This document shows positions 11,000 through 21,857 of a DNA stretch of 64,000 bases, piece by piece. Below the pieces are notes generated by a model, which was given only the letters and a program-made list of their open reading frames with translations, searched no databases and was not told where the DNA came from. The position numbers and the translations under genes were made by a program. The DNA comes from Rhytidiadelphus loreus. Lineage: Eukaryota > Streptophyta > Bryopsida > Hypnales > Hylocomiaceae. Location of the stretch: NCBI GenBank assembly GCA_947034895.1, contig OX344764.1, forward strand, positions 1,054,001 to 1,118,000. The letters run 5' to 3'. Every line of letters begins with the position of its first letter. Positions within the stretch are counted from its first letter, which is position 1.

Positions 11000-11004
11000 C
11001 CATA

Positions 11005-11540
11005 CCCGCAGTCGCCCTAGAACCCCAGGTCTGATTTTGGAAGTGATCTGGGGACTCGCAGTCGCCCCCTACGCGCAGTCGCCTTTATGGAAGGGGGGAG
11101 ATTGCATTTTCGAAATTTCTGGTGTCTCCCACCTTGACCCGCAGTCGCCCCCTACACGCAGTCGCCTTGATTGAAGGGGGGAGATTGCATTTTGAAATAG
11201 TTAGGTTGCTCCCACCTTGACCCGCAGGTGCCCCCTACGCGCAGTCGCCCTGATAGAGGGCGGAAAAGTATTTGGTGTCTCCCTCCCCTTCCATATGGGC
11301 GACTGTGCGTAGGGGGCGACTGCGGGTCAAGGAATTTGCATTTTCTCCTTGACCCGCAGTTGCCCCCTATGCGCAGTCGCCCTGATGGAGGGGGGATTTT
11401 GAAATGTGTTTCCCCCTCGAGAACCTAAGGTCGCCCTGACCCGAGGTCGCCATTGAAAGACGCAAGGGATCCTTGGACCGGACCCGCAGTCGCCCCACAC
11501 GCAGTCGTCCCATGCGCAGTCGCCCTAGTATCCGTGTTAG
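11005..11540 (+). repeat. GC-rich 14-mer array 3
   Basis: GACCCGCAGTCGCC units paired with TACGCGCAGTCGCC, again within a longer tandem unit of about 80 bp (CAGTCGCCTTGATTGAAGGG, GGGAGATTGCATTTT, CTCCCACCTT). One internal stretch (11,297-11,330) is inverted. The array precedes leader D and the spliced gene on the plus strand. Confidence 0.8.
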
Positions 11541-11613
11541 GGTTAGCGCATGCACCCCTGGCAACCGCGGGTATTTCATGGGCTGTTCCAGCCTGTGGTC
11601 CATAATTTTCATA

Positions 11614-11665
11614 AACGCGCCTTGTAGTTCACCTGCCTTGTAGTGGCTGAATGTGGGCCCAATGT
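11614..11665 (+). promoter_or_regulatory. Leader-like segment (copy D, weak)
   Basis: CGCGCCTTGTAGTTCACCTG followed by CCTTGTAGTGGCTGAATGTG and GGCCC resembles the leader cores of genes A, C and the kinase, especially TTCACCT and the GTAGTGGCTGA part shared with copy C. It lies between array 3 and the first exon of the spliced gene, the same position as the other copies. Confidence 0.45.
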
Positions 11666-11773
11666 TGTGGAGGTCTCGTGGTTTTTTTGGTTTCCCACAA
11701 ACAGCCAACAATACATCAGACACTTCTTGTATACTTCAATGAACCCAAAATCTTTTCCATTAGTTTAGGATAG

Positions 11774-13088
11774 TGAGAATATCAAAGCCATTTGATGTAG
11801 AGGGCCTTGAAACGGCAATTGCATTCATTGTGACAAAGTTGTTGAATAATAAGGATGCACACACAAATGGGTGTGAAGTCACCAAAAAAGGGTACACTAA
11901 ATTCACATTTAAAACAATTAGCAATTCAAATGAAAATGATTCATTTGGTTCTTCATTGATTCTCTTTCATTTTTGGGTGTTATAGTAACGTAGGGGGGCC
12001 TCAATTGTTATGTAGCCTATTCAAATTTAATCTTCTTGCATTGCTAATGATTAGTTATTTGGCTCCTTACAGGCTTAATGGCAGGTGTTCAATTTAGCAA
12101 GTGCTCAGAGGAAGTCATAATTATTCTTGACCATGAATATTTCCGGTAAAAATTTGTTTAGTTTGCCTTTGACTTCTTTATTGTCATCCACTTGTATTGT
12201 AGACAATGTCTTTTTAATAGGTGGGAGAATCACCATGACAATGACTATTCTATTGGAATTGATTTGTGATCTTTGAAATAGGATTAAGGACTTTTGGAAA
12301 GGCTACAAATTGTATTGCTTTGCTCATTATGGCCAGTGCAATGAGTCCAAAGGCCATTTCCAAGCCAGCAAAATGGGTGAGTAAAATATTGCCCTTCATT
12401 TTGTATAGGTGATTTGAATCCTTGAATAATGAAATGAACATGTATTAATGAACATTTCTAGTTGGATAGTTGGTGGTAGACATTTCATCTCACTATTAGT
12501 GCTTATTTGCTGCAGGACGAGTGATGTGTTTGATACAAAACACACGCGATATTGTTTGGGGAGCCAAATTTGATGAGGCCATTAGGGAGGGGTGGGCCAT
12601 GATGGAAAAATATGTGTGGGTTCGGCAAGGAAAAGATTGCACAAACCTCAGGTTCGGTTGTTCTAGTATAGAACTTGTATTATAAGATTATATGCTAAAA
12701 ATACCCATATGTAGTTGTTATGTTTTAATATTCATTGATATGGGGGGCCGGGAGATGCAGGGCTTTATTAGAAGAATTTGAGGATGTCGAGAAACTTTCC
12801 GAGTCTAAAAATGGATGCTTGTTGTTACAACTCATTAAGGTTAGTGCAATACCACAACACGAGTTAATATACTTGCTAGGTTAGTATTGTTTGTACCCCA
12901 TTCTATGAATATCATATGTACTAATGACAATTCCACCTTAGGATGATGAGCACGGGACGGAACGCGCATTTACACAATCTCTGAGCGTTCAAATCAACAC
13001 CACGGATATCTTTGAGCAGACCAATAATAGGTTAAACCAAGCTCGCGCAAACTTGGACAACCTTGTGCCACGGGCAAATCGTTCGTGA
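11774..13088 (+). CDS. Spliced gene, 3' part, seven exons, unknown function
   Basis: Seven exons bounded by AG/GT and joined in matching phase: 11774-11872, 12073-12145, 12203-12220 (an 18-nt microexon), 12282-12376, 12516-12651, 12761-12839 and 12942-13088 (ends TGA). They give about 215 residues, for example FDVEGLETAIAFIVTKLLNN, FWKGYKLYCFAHYGQCNES, FDEAIREGWAMMEKYVWVRQ, ALLEEFEDVEKLSESKNG and ERAFTQSLSVQINTTDIFEQ. The 5' end is missing: upstream in frame there is TAG at 11761-11763 and no ATG, so an upstream exon is needed or the gene is truncated by the array. I do not recognise the family. Six consecutive phase-correct junctions without a stop make chance unlikely. Position behind array 3 and leader D suggests the same kind of transposon-linked gene as A and the kinase. 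Confidence 0.65.
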
Positions 13089-14344
13089 CTAGAGATATTG
13101 TTGTGGTGCATCAAACGGCAGCCTTGTACCATGGCATAAGACCCTATTTTGATTTTTGAGTTGGGATCATAAAAAGAAATAAGTTATTTATGAAGATAAT
13201 AGTACTAAAGTCATGCTAGACATGTGAAATAGCAATGTGCTTGACAAAGAACTTCATTTTACATTTCTATACTATGATTTTGCTAAACAATGTATGGATT
13301 GTTTATCTCAGATGGATGGTCATATTTTGCTAAACAGTCCATGGTATATGAATGTTTAATTGATTAGTGCCCAATACTTTAATGGTTTACATATGTGACC
13401 CCTCCCAAAAAATATATACCCATAAATGTGACCCCCCCAATAAAATATATACCCATAAATGTTGTGGCTTGTTATTCTTGGTTCACAAGTTTGAAATCCC
13501 CAAATATTGAAAATGTACAAATGTATGCCCTTCATTTAATCCCTTTGTTTGTAAATATGATGGCTACACTTTTAATTAATATGAAACAAGTTTTATTGTT
13601 TGGATACCTATGAATATACAGATAAATAAAATTTGAACAAAATCATGAAATCAGCTGGGAAATAGCTATGACAATTAATTGTAACAATTAGTTCCCAACT
13701 ACACCTTCACGGTGCTTGATGAAGCACATAATGAAAGTTATATGGGAGCTCATGCTGTCACACCCAATCCTTATGGGATATTTGAACAACCATCTTACTA
13801 CACCTATCCTATGCATTGTATAATTGATTATATTGGGTTTTGTTCTCTCACGCAATTTATAATGTGTCAATCACACTTGACCATAAATGAATAAAAGGTA
13901 TTTATCCCTCAATTCCCAAACCCCTTCTTTTGGAGCTCTCCGAAAGTGGTCTACATTGATCAAGAATCCCACATTCTTCATAGTTGGATCTTGTTTTACA
14001 ATGGATTCACCATACAAATTCAAACTAAACATAATAGAGATTGCATTGGAAAATAAAACGCAACCATGTGAATCATGGATGGTAAATTTCTTATGTTTGA
14101 TTATTTTCTTATTGAAATTGCAGAAGTGATGTTAGGGTGGGAATCCTCTTTTTGCATGTCAAATCTAATAAGTTGCAACAATAATTAATAAAATGGCTAA
14201 AGATGCATAACCCGAATTTTTAAATAAAAGATGAAAAGGTGCAATACATTTTTATGAAGTGCATTGGTAACTAAAATTTATGTCCACAATTTTGTGTAAG
14301 AGAACTTCAAAGTGAAAGTCTTAGAGGTTCAGAAATTCAAAATC
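13089..14344. other. Non-coding; small tandem duplication
   Basis: No gene seen. At 13,393-13,459 a unit of about 33 bp (ATGTGACCCC...AAAATATATACCCATAA) is present twice in tandem. The rest is AT-rich 3' flank of the spliced gene. Confidence 0.5.
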
Positions 14345-14590
14345 CCGCCTTGTACCCGTAGTCGCCCACCCGCGGTCACCCCACTGTAGGGGTCCAGAAA
14401 TTACTCTGTGGTGCCCCACACGCGGTCGCCCATCCCCAGTAGCACCAGACCCGCAGTCGCCCTACCCGCAGTCGGTCCCTTAGACCCGCAGTCGCCCTAC
14501 CCGCGGTCGCTCTCAGACCTGCACGCGCCCCTTCCCGCACTCGCCCCAGGGTGATTGCGGGTTAATTAGCTGTCTCCCCACCCGACTTCG
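14345..14590 (+). repeat. GC-rich 14-mer array 4
   Basis: About ten units of GACCCGCAGTCGCC and ACCCGCGGTCGCCC with variants, upstream of gene C and oriented as in arrays 1 and 3 relative to the gene. It ends 18 bp before leader C. Confidence 0.85.
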
Positions 14591-14607
14591 CCACTTTCCC
14601 TTCTTGC

Positions 14608-14790
14608 TGCGTACTGCCTTTCACCTACTTTATAGTGGCTGATTGCGTGCCCGGGAGCTTGGGTTTTGAGTTTCACTTATATGTGGCTCATGTTCTTGAT
14701 TTTATTCTATCACTCACTAATCGCTAGATAATACTTTGCGGTTTAGGGTTAAGTTTAGATTCCTTGCTCCAAATCTCAAGAGCATCTCCA
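14608..14790 (+). promoter_or_regulatory. 5' leader of gene C (copy C of shared leader module)
   Basis: The core at 14,608-14,673 (TGCGTACTGCCTTTCACCT, GTGGCTGATTGCGTGCCC, GGGTTTTGAGTTT) aligns with the minus-strand leaders at 6,065 and 9,846. A GCGGTTTAGGGTT segment (14,738-14,750) also recurs in leader A (5841-5853). Likely promoter and 5' UTR. Confidence 0.6.
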
Positions 14791-16397
14791 ATGGCGGACC
14801 ACAAGAAGAAGACCAAGGCAAAAAGAGCCATGCACCCTAGGCAACGACGCATCCTTTTGGACCCAGTGTGTGTGGCCTACCGAGGTTGGGATCGAATTAC
14901 GGGCCACTGGACCGCCAAGACTTGTAAGTCCTTCGTGGGGTGGTGCCACATCGACAAGCTATTCCCCTATCATCGGCACTACACGAATCGGCGCAACAAT
15001 ACGGCCAATTTGCATCCATGCCGTAATGATGCATTTGTGCAACGTTGTATCGAAATTTATCGATACTTGTATGGCACATATTCAGTGCTCAGGAGCGAAG
15101 TCCCGTATTTCATATGTGCAATGGTGTATGCGGAACTCATTTTGTTTCGAAGCGTGGATTGGAGTTCAATCAAGGGAGTGAAGCATGCTCGCCTTCCACC
15201 GACAAAAGACATCCCAAGGGCGGCTCTATCAACCAATCTACGTGAAGGGCTAGGCCAGAAGAAAAACTTGAAGGAGAGAGTGCTTGATGAGCAGTTTCAA
15301 TGGACATCATCTGATTCATCTTCCACAGAGGAAGACAATCCTGGTGAAGACCCTCCAATGGAGCCTAAAAACATGGCGTGGGCGGCTTCTACTTCACAAA
15401 ATGTACCTCCCCGAGAATGGAAGAAGAGGGTGAACCAACTAGGCAACCACAAAATCTTGATGTTTTGCCTCTTGCTATGGTGAATCCGATTACAGTCCCT
15501 TGCAATAAAGAGGACGAAGTTTTGCAGTATGTGCTTGCATGCATGCAAGAAGCAGAAGATGATGTTTTTTATACAGAGATGGAAACAGAAGAAGATGTGA
15601 AGCCTTCTTTGTTTCAATTGGATTGTGTTGATGACATGTACCGAAGTGAGGAATTCGTTGAAGATGGAACTGTCTCTGACACAGTAATGTTGGACACCAA
15701 AGTTGTTTACAAAGCTCAACTCAAGAAGCTTCTAAATGAGTTGGATGAAAAGCATCTAGAATGTGAGAAGCTTCGCAATTAAGAAACGCAAACTTTGAGT
15801 GGAGATATTGTAAATAGCTTACGTGCTGAACTTGAAAGTCGGCAAGTTCTTTTGTCAACGCAAATAACAAAGATTTTAGACTTGGAAGCATTTTACCTTA
15901 GATTCTCTTCTCAGCATGCTGGAGGATCTAGTTCTTCTAGCAATGAGTTTGCGAAAGAACGGCTTGCCAAAATTATGGAAGCATGCAAGCTGGAGGAAGA
16001 TCAGATAGACTTGGAGAAGCGAGGGTTGGAAGAAGCACGATCAAGATTAAATTCCTTGAAAGCATTAAAGGACAAAGCCCCCCTTGACCGTGTTGCAGAA
16101 ATGTGTGGTTGGAAAGATGTGGCTACTAAACAAACATTGTCTCTTACGGAAGTAGTTGACTTGAAAAAGAAGCTTGGGGTTTCTTTGTCATTGGATCCAA
16201 AATTGGAAGAACATCGGGATGTACTGAAGGCGCTTTTGAAGCTCAGTAAATCATACAAGCAATTTTGGTTGGAAAAGAAGTTGGGGAAGGATGATAGATA
16301 CCTTAGGAATTTGCAGTTGGAAGGTAGGAAAGTCTTGTATGACATGGAATGTGAGGCACATGACCGCAAAGAAAAGGCCAAAATGGATGTTGAATGA
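14791..16397 (+). pseudogene. Coiled-coil protein C, decayed paralogue of protein A
   Basis: ATG at 14,791 opens a frame with basic start (DHKKKTKAKRAMHPRQRR) and the same Trp-rich domain as protein A (KSFVGWCHIDKLFPYHRHY, NDAFVQRCIEIYRYLY, YFICAMVYAELILFRSVDW). The frame is lost at about 15,400; reading resumes one frame over (15,410 onward, MEEEGEPTRQPQNLDVLPLA) and continues past one TAA (15,780-15,782) to 16,397. The second half is acidic then coiled-coil (LKKLLNELDEKHLECEKL; ERLAKIMEACKLEEDQID). One single-base frameshift plus one stop make it a pseudogene, about 530 codons overall versus 496 for A. Lower similarity in the coiled coil than in the N-terminal domain points to the latter as the constrained part. 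An intron instead of the frameshift was considered; no fitting GT-AG pair is visible. Confidence 0.7.
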
Positions 16398-16869
16398 TTT
16401 TCATTTTTAACACATTTTTGAGGACTATGTATATTCCATCTTATGTATATATAAAAGGATATTATCCATTTTGAACATTCCAATGCAAGCACATTGAATT
16501 CTATGTAGTTCCTTGACAAGAGTACATAAATATAGATATGAATTTTAGGTTATTTATGTTTGCAATGTTGTGAAAACTTGAATATTCTAGGAATTTTGGT
16601 AGGAAAATGACCTTGGGAGTTCGGACTTTCGGAATTAAAAGAGAATTAAAAAAAAAAGGAAAATTAAAAACTTGCCGGATTGGAAAAGAACTTGTTATTG
16701 AAGTTCAGAGCAATTGTCACGGCTAGGGTGAATTGACCTACTCATTGCCACTCCAGGGCAAACACTAGAATTTTTTATTTTCAAGGCTTATTTTTTTAGT
16801 GGAAATTTTGAATTCATAGTTTCAGTTATAGGCCCCAAATTACCCCAGGGGATGCAAGAATTATCCAAA

Positions 16870-17115
16870 CAAATGGCAGTCGCCCGTTCCTGGACCCGCA
16901 GTCGCTTGTTTTTGGACCCGCAGTCGCCCATTACTGGACCCGCAGTCGCCCGTTCCTGACCCGCAGTCGCCTGTTTCTGGACCCGCAGTCGCCCATTACT
17001 GGACCCGTGGCGCCCACTTCTGGACCCGCAGTCGCCCAATCTTGGACCCACAGTCGCCCATCACCTGACTGATTTCAGGTTTTTGGACCCGCATTCTCTC
17101 ATGGGGCGACCGCGG
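16870..17115 (+). repeat. GC-rich 14-mer array 5
   Basis: About nine GGACCCGCAGTCGCCC units (for example CCTGGACCCGCAGTCGCTTG, TACTGGACCCGCAGTCGCCC) spaced about 24 bp apart, upstream of the hAT transposase and in the same relative orientation as the other gene-proximal arrays. The spacing here is more regular than in arrays 1-4. Confidence 0.85.
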
Positions 17116-17368
17116 ATCCAAGGAGTTTTCTTGTATAAAGTTCTAGGGGTACCCCTTGTTTTATCACCTTGGCTCCGTTGATAAAACTCTTGTCTTGGAC
17201 CTTCGAAAGAGGCTTCATGCGGACGTTTAACTTCTTCGGAGGGCAACAACCGTGTTTAGAAGGGTTTACAAGACCACTCTAAGCGGGTTGCTTTGTCATT
17301 ACATCTTCCATAGTATTAGTGTGATTATTGTAGTCATTTTCTTTGAAGACCCAGTGTTGATCTACTAC

Positions 17369-20300
17369 ATGGCTGGACAAGGTGTTGGGAGGGGGGGGAC
17401 CATGAATGATACGCGGAGGTCCACAAAGGATTGGGACCCTTGGCTAGTACCGTGTACCCCCATTGATAATTCCCCCCATGCTCGAAAATGCATGTTTTGT
17501 TGGTGGAGCAAAGCATTTGTACGAAAGAGAGCATTGATTCACTTTGGCTATGGCGGCTCGACTACATCGGAGCGTTGTAAGGAGATCCCTAGAATTGTAC
17601 GAGAAAAGTTTCGGACTGACGAGGGGCAAGTTCCAAAGTCCATGAGTTACGAAGAGATGTATGATGCACCGACTAGACATGATGCACCAGTTAATGTTGT
17701 AGAGTCTATTGTCACACCTGCGTTGGATGTCGAAGAAGAAGGGTCTCTCAATCCCTTTGAATCAAATGCAAGACCAAATCCTACGCCTGATTCAGTAGAT
17801 TCTACTGGAACAACGCTTGAGAGAAAGAGGAACATGCCATCTGTTTCTCGGCAAAGAAGCATGGATGAATCATTACAGACAGGCCGCAGACAAGAGTTGG
17901 ATAGGTTGTGGGCTTCTTTCTTTTACGAGGCAAACATTTCATTTAATGTTGTGCGCCACCCGGCCTTCGTGAATGCTGTTAAATAAACTGCAGCAGCTGG
18001 ATTCGTGTACCAACCGCCACCGTATAATGCGATTCGCACGAAAATGATAGATGTTAAGAAGACATCGGTTGAAGCCATGGTCTCGAAGCGGACGAGGGTT
18101 TCAATAAGTCAGTATGGAGCGACAATTTGTTCAGATGGTTGGTCCGATACTAATTCGCGGCCGTTACTGAATATGATGTTGGTGTGTCTCGCCGGGGATG
18201 TCTTTTTGGGATCAGTGGATAGTACTGGGGAGAAGAAGGATATATCTTACACGACTGAGACGATGGCACGATACATTGAGGAAGTTGGGCCTACCAACGT
18301 TGTGCAATTGTGTACGGACAATGCTGCAGTCATGACGGGGGCGATGGCAAGGTTGGAAGAAAGGTACCCTCACATTTATAGACAGGGTTGTGCGGCACAC
18401 ATTTTGGACTTACTCTTAGAAGATTGGGGAAAGGATCAAAGTGTAAAGGAGTTGGTAAAAAAGGCTTCATCAATTGTGAAGTTCATCAAGAAATACCAAC
18501 ATACTTTGGCGTTGTTTCGGAGATTTTCACCAAACAAAGTGTTGAGACTTCCAAGCAAAACACGTTTTGCCACAAATTTCTTGATGATTGATCGTTTGGT
18601 AGACTGCAAGCAAGCAGTGCACAACGTGACACTGGATGAGACATACATGACGTTCGAGTTGAGTTTGCAAAACCGCAGAAATGGACATTTCATTATGGGC
18701 AAGGCCAAACTTGCAAGGCAAGATATCCGTTCAGAAGAGTTCTGGGTTCAATGCGACAATTTCCTCCATATGGTAGAGCCTGTGCTGCTTTGTCTTCGTC
18801 ATTTTGATGGAAAAGTCCCGGCAATGCCGAAAGCTTTAGTAATGATGACAGCCTTGAAGGAGCACGTTTATTCTCTCAAGAATGCTCCATTTTTCCTTGA
18901 TCCAGTGGTGGCAACACGATACGAGAAACAATTTGATGCTTGTTGGAAGTTGATGATTACTGACCTACACTATGCGGGGGCACTACTAAATCCATACTTG
19001 AGTGACGTGGAGGCTATTCATAACAATGGCTACGCGAAGGGAGCTTTGAATCGAGTCATACGAAAACTGAGCGTACCATTGAACGTGTCAGTGGTGGAAG
19101 CAATGCAGGAGCTAACTCAATTTGAAGAGAAGACAAGTGCATTTGATCCTTTACATGAGGCTCCCGATATCATTGAATGTCAATTATTGCCTCATCAATG
19201 GTGGAATCGTGTGGGGGGCAATGCTCTTCCAAAAATTGCAAAGCGAATTCTCGGTTTGACGTGCTCTGCATCTTCGTGTGAAAGGAATTGGAGCATGTAT
19301 TCCTTTGTGCACAATAAAGTGCGAAACCGCTTGGCCACGACAAAGGCGGAGACATTGGTGTATATCTACGCGAACAGCAAACTTGAACGTCAAAAACGTG
19401 GATACAACCCAGCCATTTTTTACGACCAGATGCTTGCAGATAGAGACGATGAGGACGAGCGTGATGGGCCTTTGTCTTCAGGGGAAGAAGATGACGTTGT
19501 TCCAGATTTTTTGAGAGAACGCGAGAACCGCAGGGATGAAAAGGATCAGTTGCGCAACAATCCTTGGAATGCAATGGTTAGGCCGCCACATAGTCCTCCA
19601 CGACCAATATACGGGAATACATTTGATTTTAGTGACGATGGGTATGTTTCTCCTGGAAATTCACCTGTACGCAGTCCACCGCAGAACGTCGTGCACAATA
19701 TGGATGCAATTTCGCCGGCACATGCATCACTGAGGAGGGAAAGCACCCCCGACAACAACGACAAAGGCGTACCTATTCCCATAGCACCCGTAGAGGAAGA
19801 AGCTAGATCTCCAATATCAACTAGTTCGCCTCCAAATATGGCCCGCAATTTAAGAAGCAGTGCACAAGTTCCAATGAGAAGCGAACATGAAGAAGAGGCC
19901 ATCGAAGTCAATGAAGTTGTACACGAGGGAATACCAAATCCCGTTGTATTGAACGCATCTACCCTCGGAACAACTGTTACTACAGATGATGATGATGATG
20001 TGCCATTGGCATATGTTATGAATCGAAGTCGGAATGTGCCGTTGAATCCAGAGACGACTACAAATGTGGCAACAGTGAGGAGGTCTATCCCAACCCTTCC
20101 AACAAGGCCACCAGTGTGTGGAGGTGCTCTACGGACGATTGATGAAGAGGTTCACGACTCAGCTCCACAACCCACTCAACCTTCATCCGTGTCTGGCCCT
20201 GGCGAATCATCATTAGGAATCCAGGGGCGCAACAGTAGAGGCTAGAAAAGGTGTATTAGGAGGGTTGACGAGAGGGGACCTCGAAACCCTAAACGACCCA

Positions 20301-20644
20301 CTCAAATTGTCCAACGGTGTACCATTGGAGCGGGATGTTCCACCTAGAATGTTGGACAATCAAGTAGAGGAGGGCGACACCCTACATCCAACATGGATGG
20401 AACTACGGATGCGTTGAGGCTCACGAAACGACTTGTGCAAACTGAAGGGTTCAGTGGTGTAGATACAGAAGTTCGAAATCTGAACTTAGAGGTAGAGCGT
20501 GAGGTACAAATCGAAGTAGTAACAAGGGAAGATGATGAAATCGAAAGCTTGGGCGACAACAGGAGCAACGAAGAGTCTTACGAAGATACAGACCCTAATG
20601 TTGATGAGGTGCTGAGCAATTCCACATTCACACCTGGTGACTAG
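17369..20644 (+). pseudogene. BED-finger hAT transposase, three in-frame stops
   Basis: One frame from ATG at 17,369 to TAG at 20,642-20,644, interrupted by TAA (17,984-17,986), TAG (20,243-20,245) and TAG (20,345-20,347). The N-terminus has a BED-type zinc finger (CMFCWWSKAF ... LIHFGYGG ... C). After the first stop comes the DUF659/hAT core: PPPYNAIRTKMID, TICSDGWSDTNSRPLLNMM (first Asp), VVQLCTDNAAVMTGA (second Asp), RQGCAAHILDLLLEDW, SKTRFATNFLMIDRL, and the C-terminal dimerisation/catalytic Glu block HQWWNRVGGNALPKIAKRIL and SASSCERNWSMYSFVHNK. The family cuts and pastes DNA elements, leaving 8-bp duplications. An extended acidic, Pro/Ser-rich tail of about 400 residues follows the core, longer than usual. 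The core is well preserved, so decay is recent. Element termini were not identified. Confidence 0.85.
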
Positions 20645-21149
20645 AGTACTAGAGAAGTAAACAATAATTATAATTATAGTTATAAGGTTTTAGCTTATAT
20701 GTTAGGTAGCAAATCTTTGTAGTTCAAGCTTTGAGCCTTCATCCTGATGTGTAAGGATTTTGTAATGCTTCATCAAGCATATGAGCATATTAGAGTGAGG
20801 GACAGATTACCGGTTTTAAAATATTTGTTGAATTCTAATTGGTAGGCAATTAGGTGATGACTGCAACGAGGTTATAAAAGTGCAATGCAAGTATGGCTAC
20901 ATTTGAAGTCCGCCTGAAAGCAATATCGATGACTTATTAATATAATCGTTGTTGACATTATTATTGTAGCCTTATACTGGGTGAATTTTTGGGATTAGAG
21001 AAGTTTGTCCAATTTACATTTCATGGGCTCTATTATTTGCACTTGTAAATTGTAAACCCCAATATAACGTAGCACCTAATTCTGCGCTTATAAAACACCT
21101 ATGTGACGTGTTACTTCAAAGACTGAATATGCCAAACTCAAATCCTAAA
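20645..21149. other. 3' flank of hAT gene, non-coding
   Basis: AT-rich sequence with no frame or structured RNA that I can support. Probably the 3' UTR and internal flank of the hAT element up to array 6. Confidence 0.5.
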
Positions 21150-21510
21150 CTGAACCTACGGTCGCCCTGGAACACGCGGTTGCTGTCTGCTGCTCCGACC
21201 CGCAGTCGCCCTGTAACCCGCAGTCGCCCCTACCTGTCGGACCCGCGGTCGCCCCTTCACCCGAAGTCGCCCTAAAGCCCCTGACCCGCAGTCGCCCACT
21301 CACCCGCAGTCGCCCATTCACCCGCAGTCGCCTTCAAGCCTAAACCCGCAATCGCCTCTATTTTTTCCACCCGAGGTCGCCCCTTCACCCGAAGTCGCCC
21401 TAGCGCCCCAGACCCGTAGTCGCCCCTTCACCCGTAGTTGCCTCAATTTTTCCACCCGAGGTCGCCCAAGGCAGACCTGCACGCACCCACACCCGCAGTC
21501 GCCCATGCTG
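21150..21510 (+). repeat. GC-rich 14-mer array 6
   Basis: About fifteen units (GACCCGCAGTCGCCC, CACCCGCAGTCGCCC, CACCCGAAGTCGCCC, CACCCGAGGTCGCCC). It follows the hAT gene in the same orientation as array 5 upstream, so the pair 5/6 forms direct and not inverted flanking blocks. Immediately after it (about 21,585-21,650) lies a CG-rich stretch dense in CGACGTC/GACACGCGAC words. Confidence 0.85.
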
Positions 21511-21772
21511 GCTGTCCACGTCAGTTCCGAAGCCCTGCCACGTAGGCAAAATCTATTTACCATGGGGTAAAATTTTTTACCCCTCCGCGACGCGATGTCA
21601 AGTAAACTCGACACTTCGTGACACGCGACACGCGACGTCAGACGTCATACACGACGCCTAAACCCAAAAATATGTCAAACAAGACAACCCTGCTTGAAAG
21701 TAGATTTGATTATGTTGAAGATGCATTTTAAAGCCGTATGTACATCAAATCTCTACCTTGAAACACCCAATT

Positions 21773-21857
21773 ATAGATATAATATAATATATATATATAT
21801 ATAATATAATATATATATATATATAATATAATATATATATATATATAATATAATATA
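21773..21857 (-). repeat. TA-rich microsatellite, likely LINE 3' tail
   Basis: About 3.5 copies of a 22-bp unit made of ATAATATAATATATATATAT. It lies about 430 bp beyond the ORF2 stop of the minus-strand LINE, where a simple-sequence 3' tail is expected. This marks the probable 3' end of the LINE. Confidence 0.6.

Noticed and set aside
16730..16780. hAT-like CAGGG terminus (CCAGGGCAAACACTAG)
   Set aside because: No matching inverted end or 8-bp duplication could be found on the far side of the transposase.
14345..17115. CRISPR-like direct repeats with spacers
   Set aside because: Plant context, variable units of 14-16 bp, no unique equal-length spacers, no cas genes. Better explained as transposon subterminal repeats.
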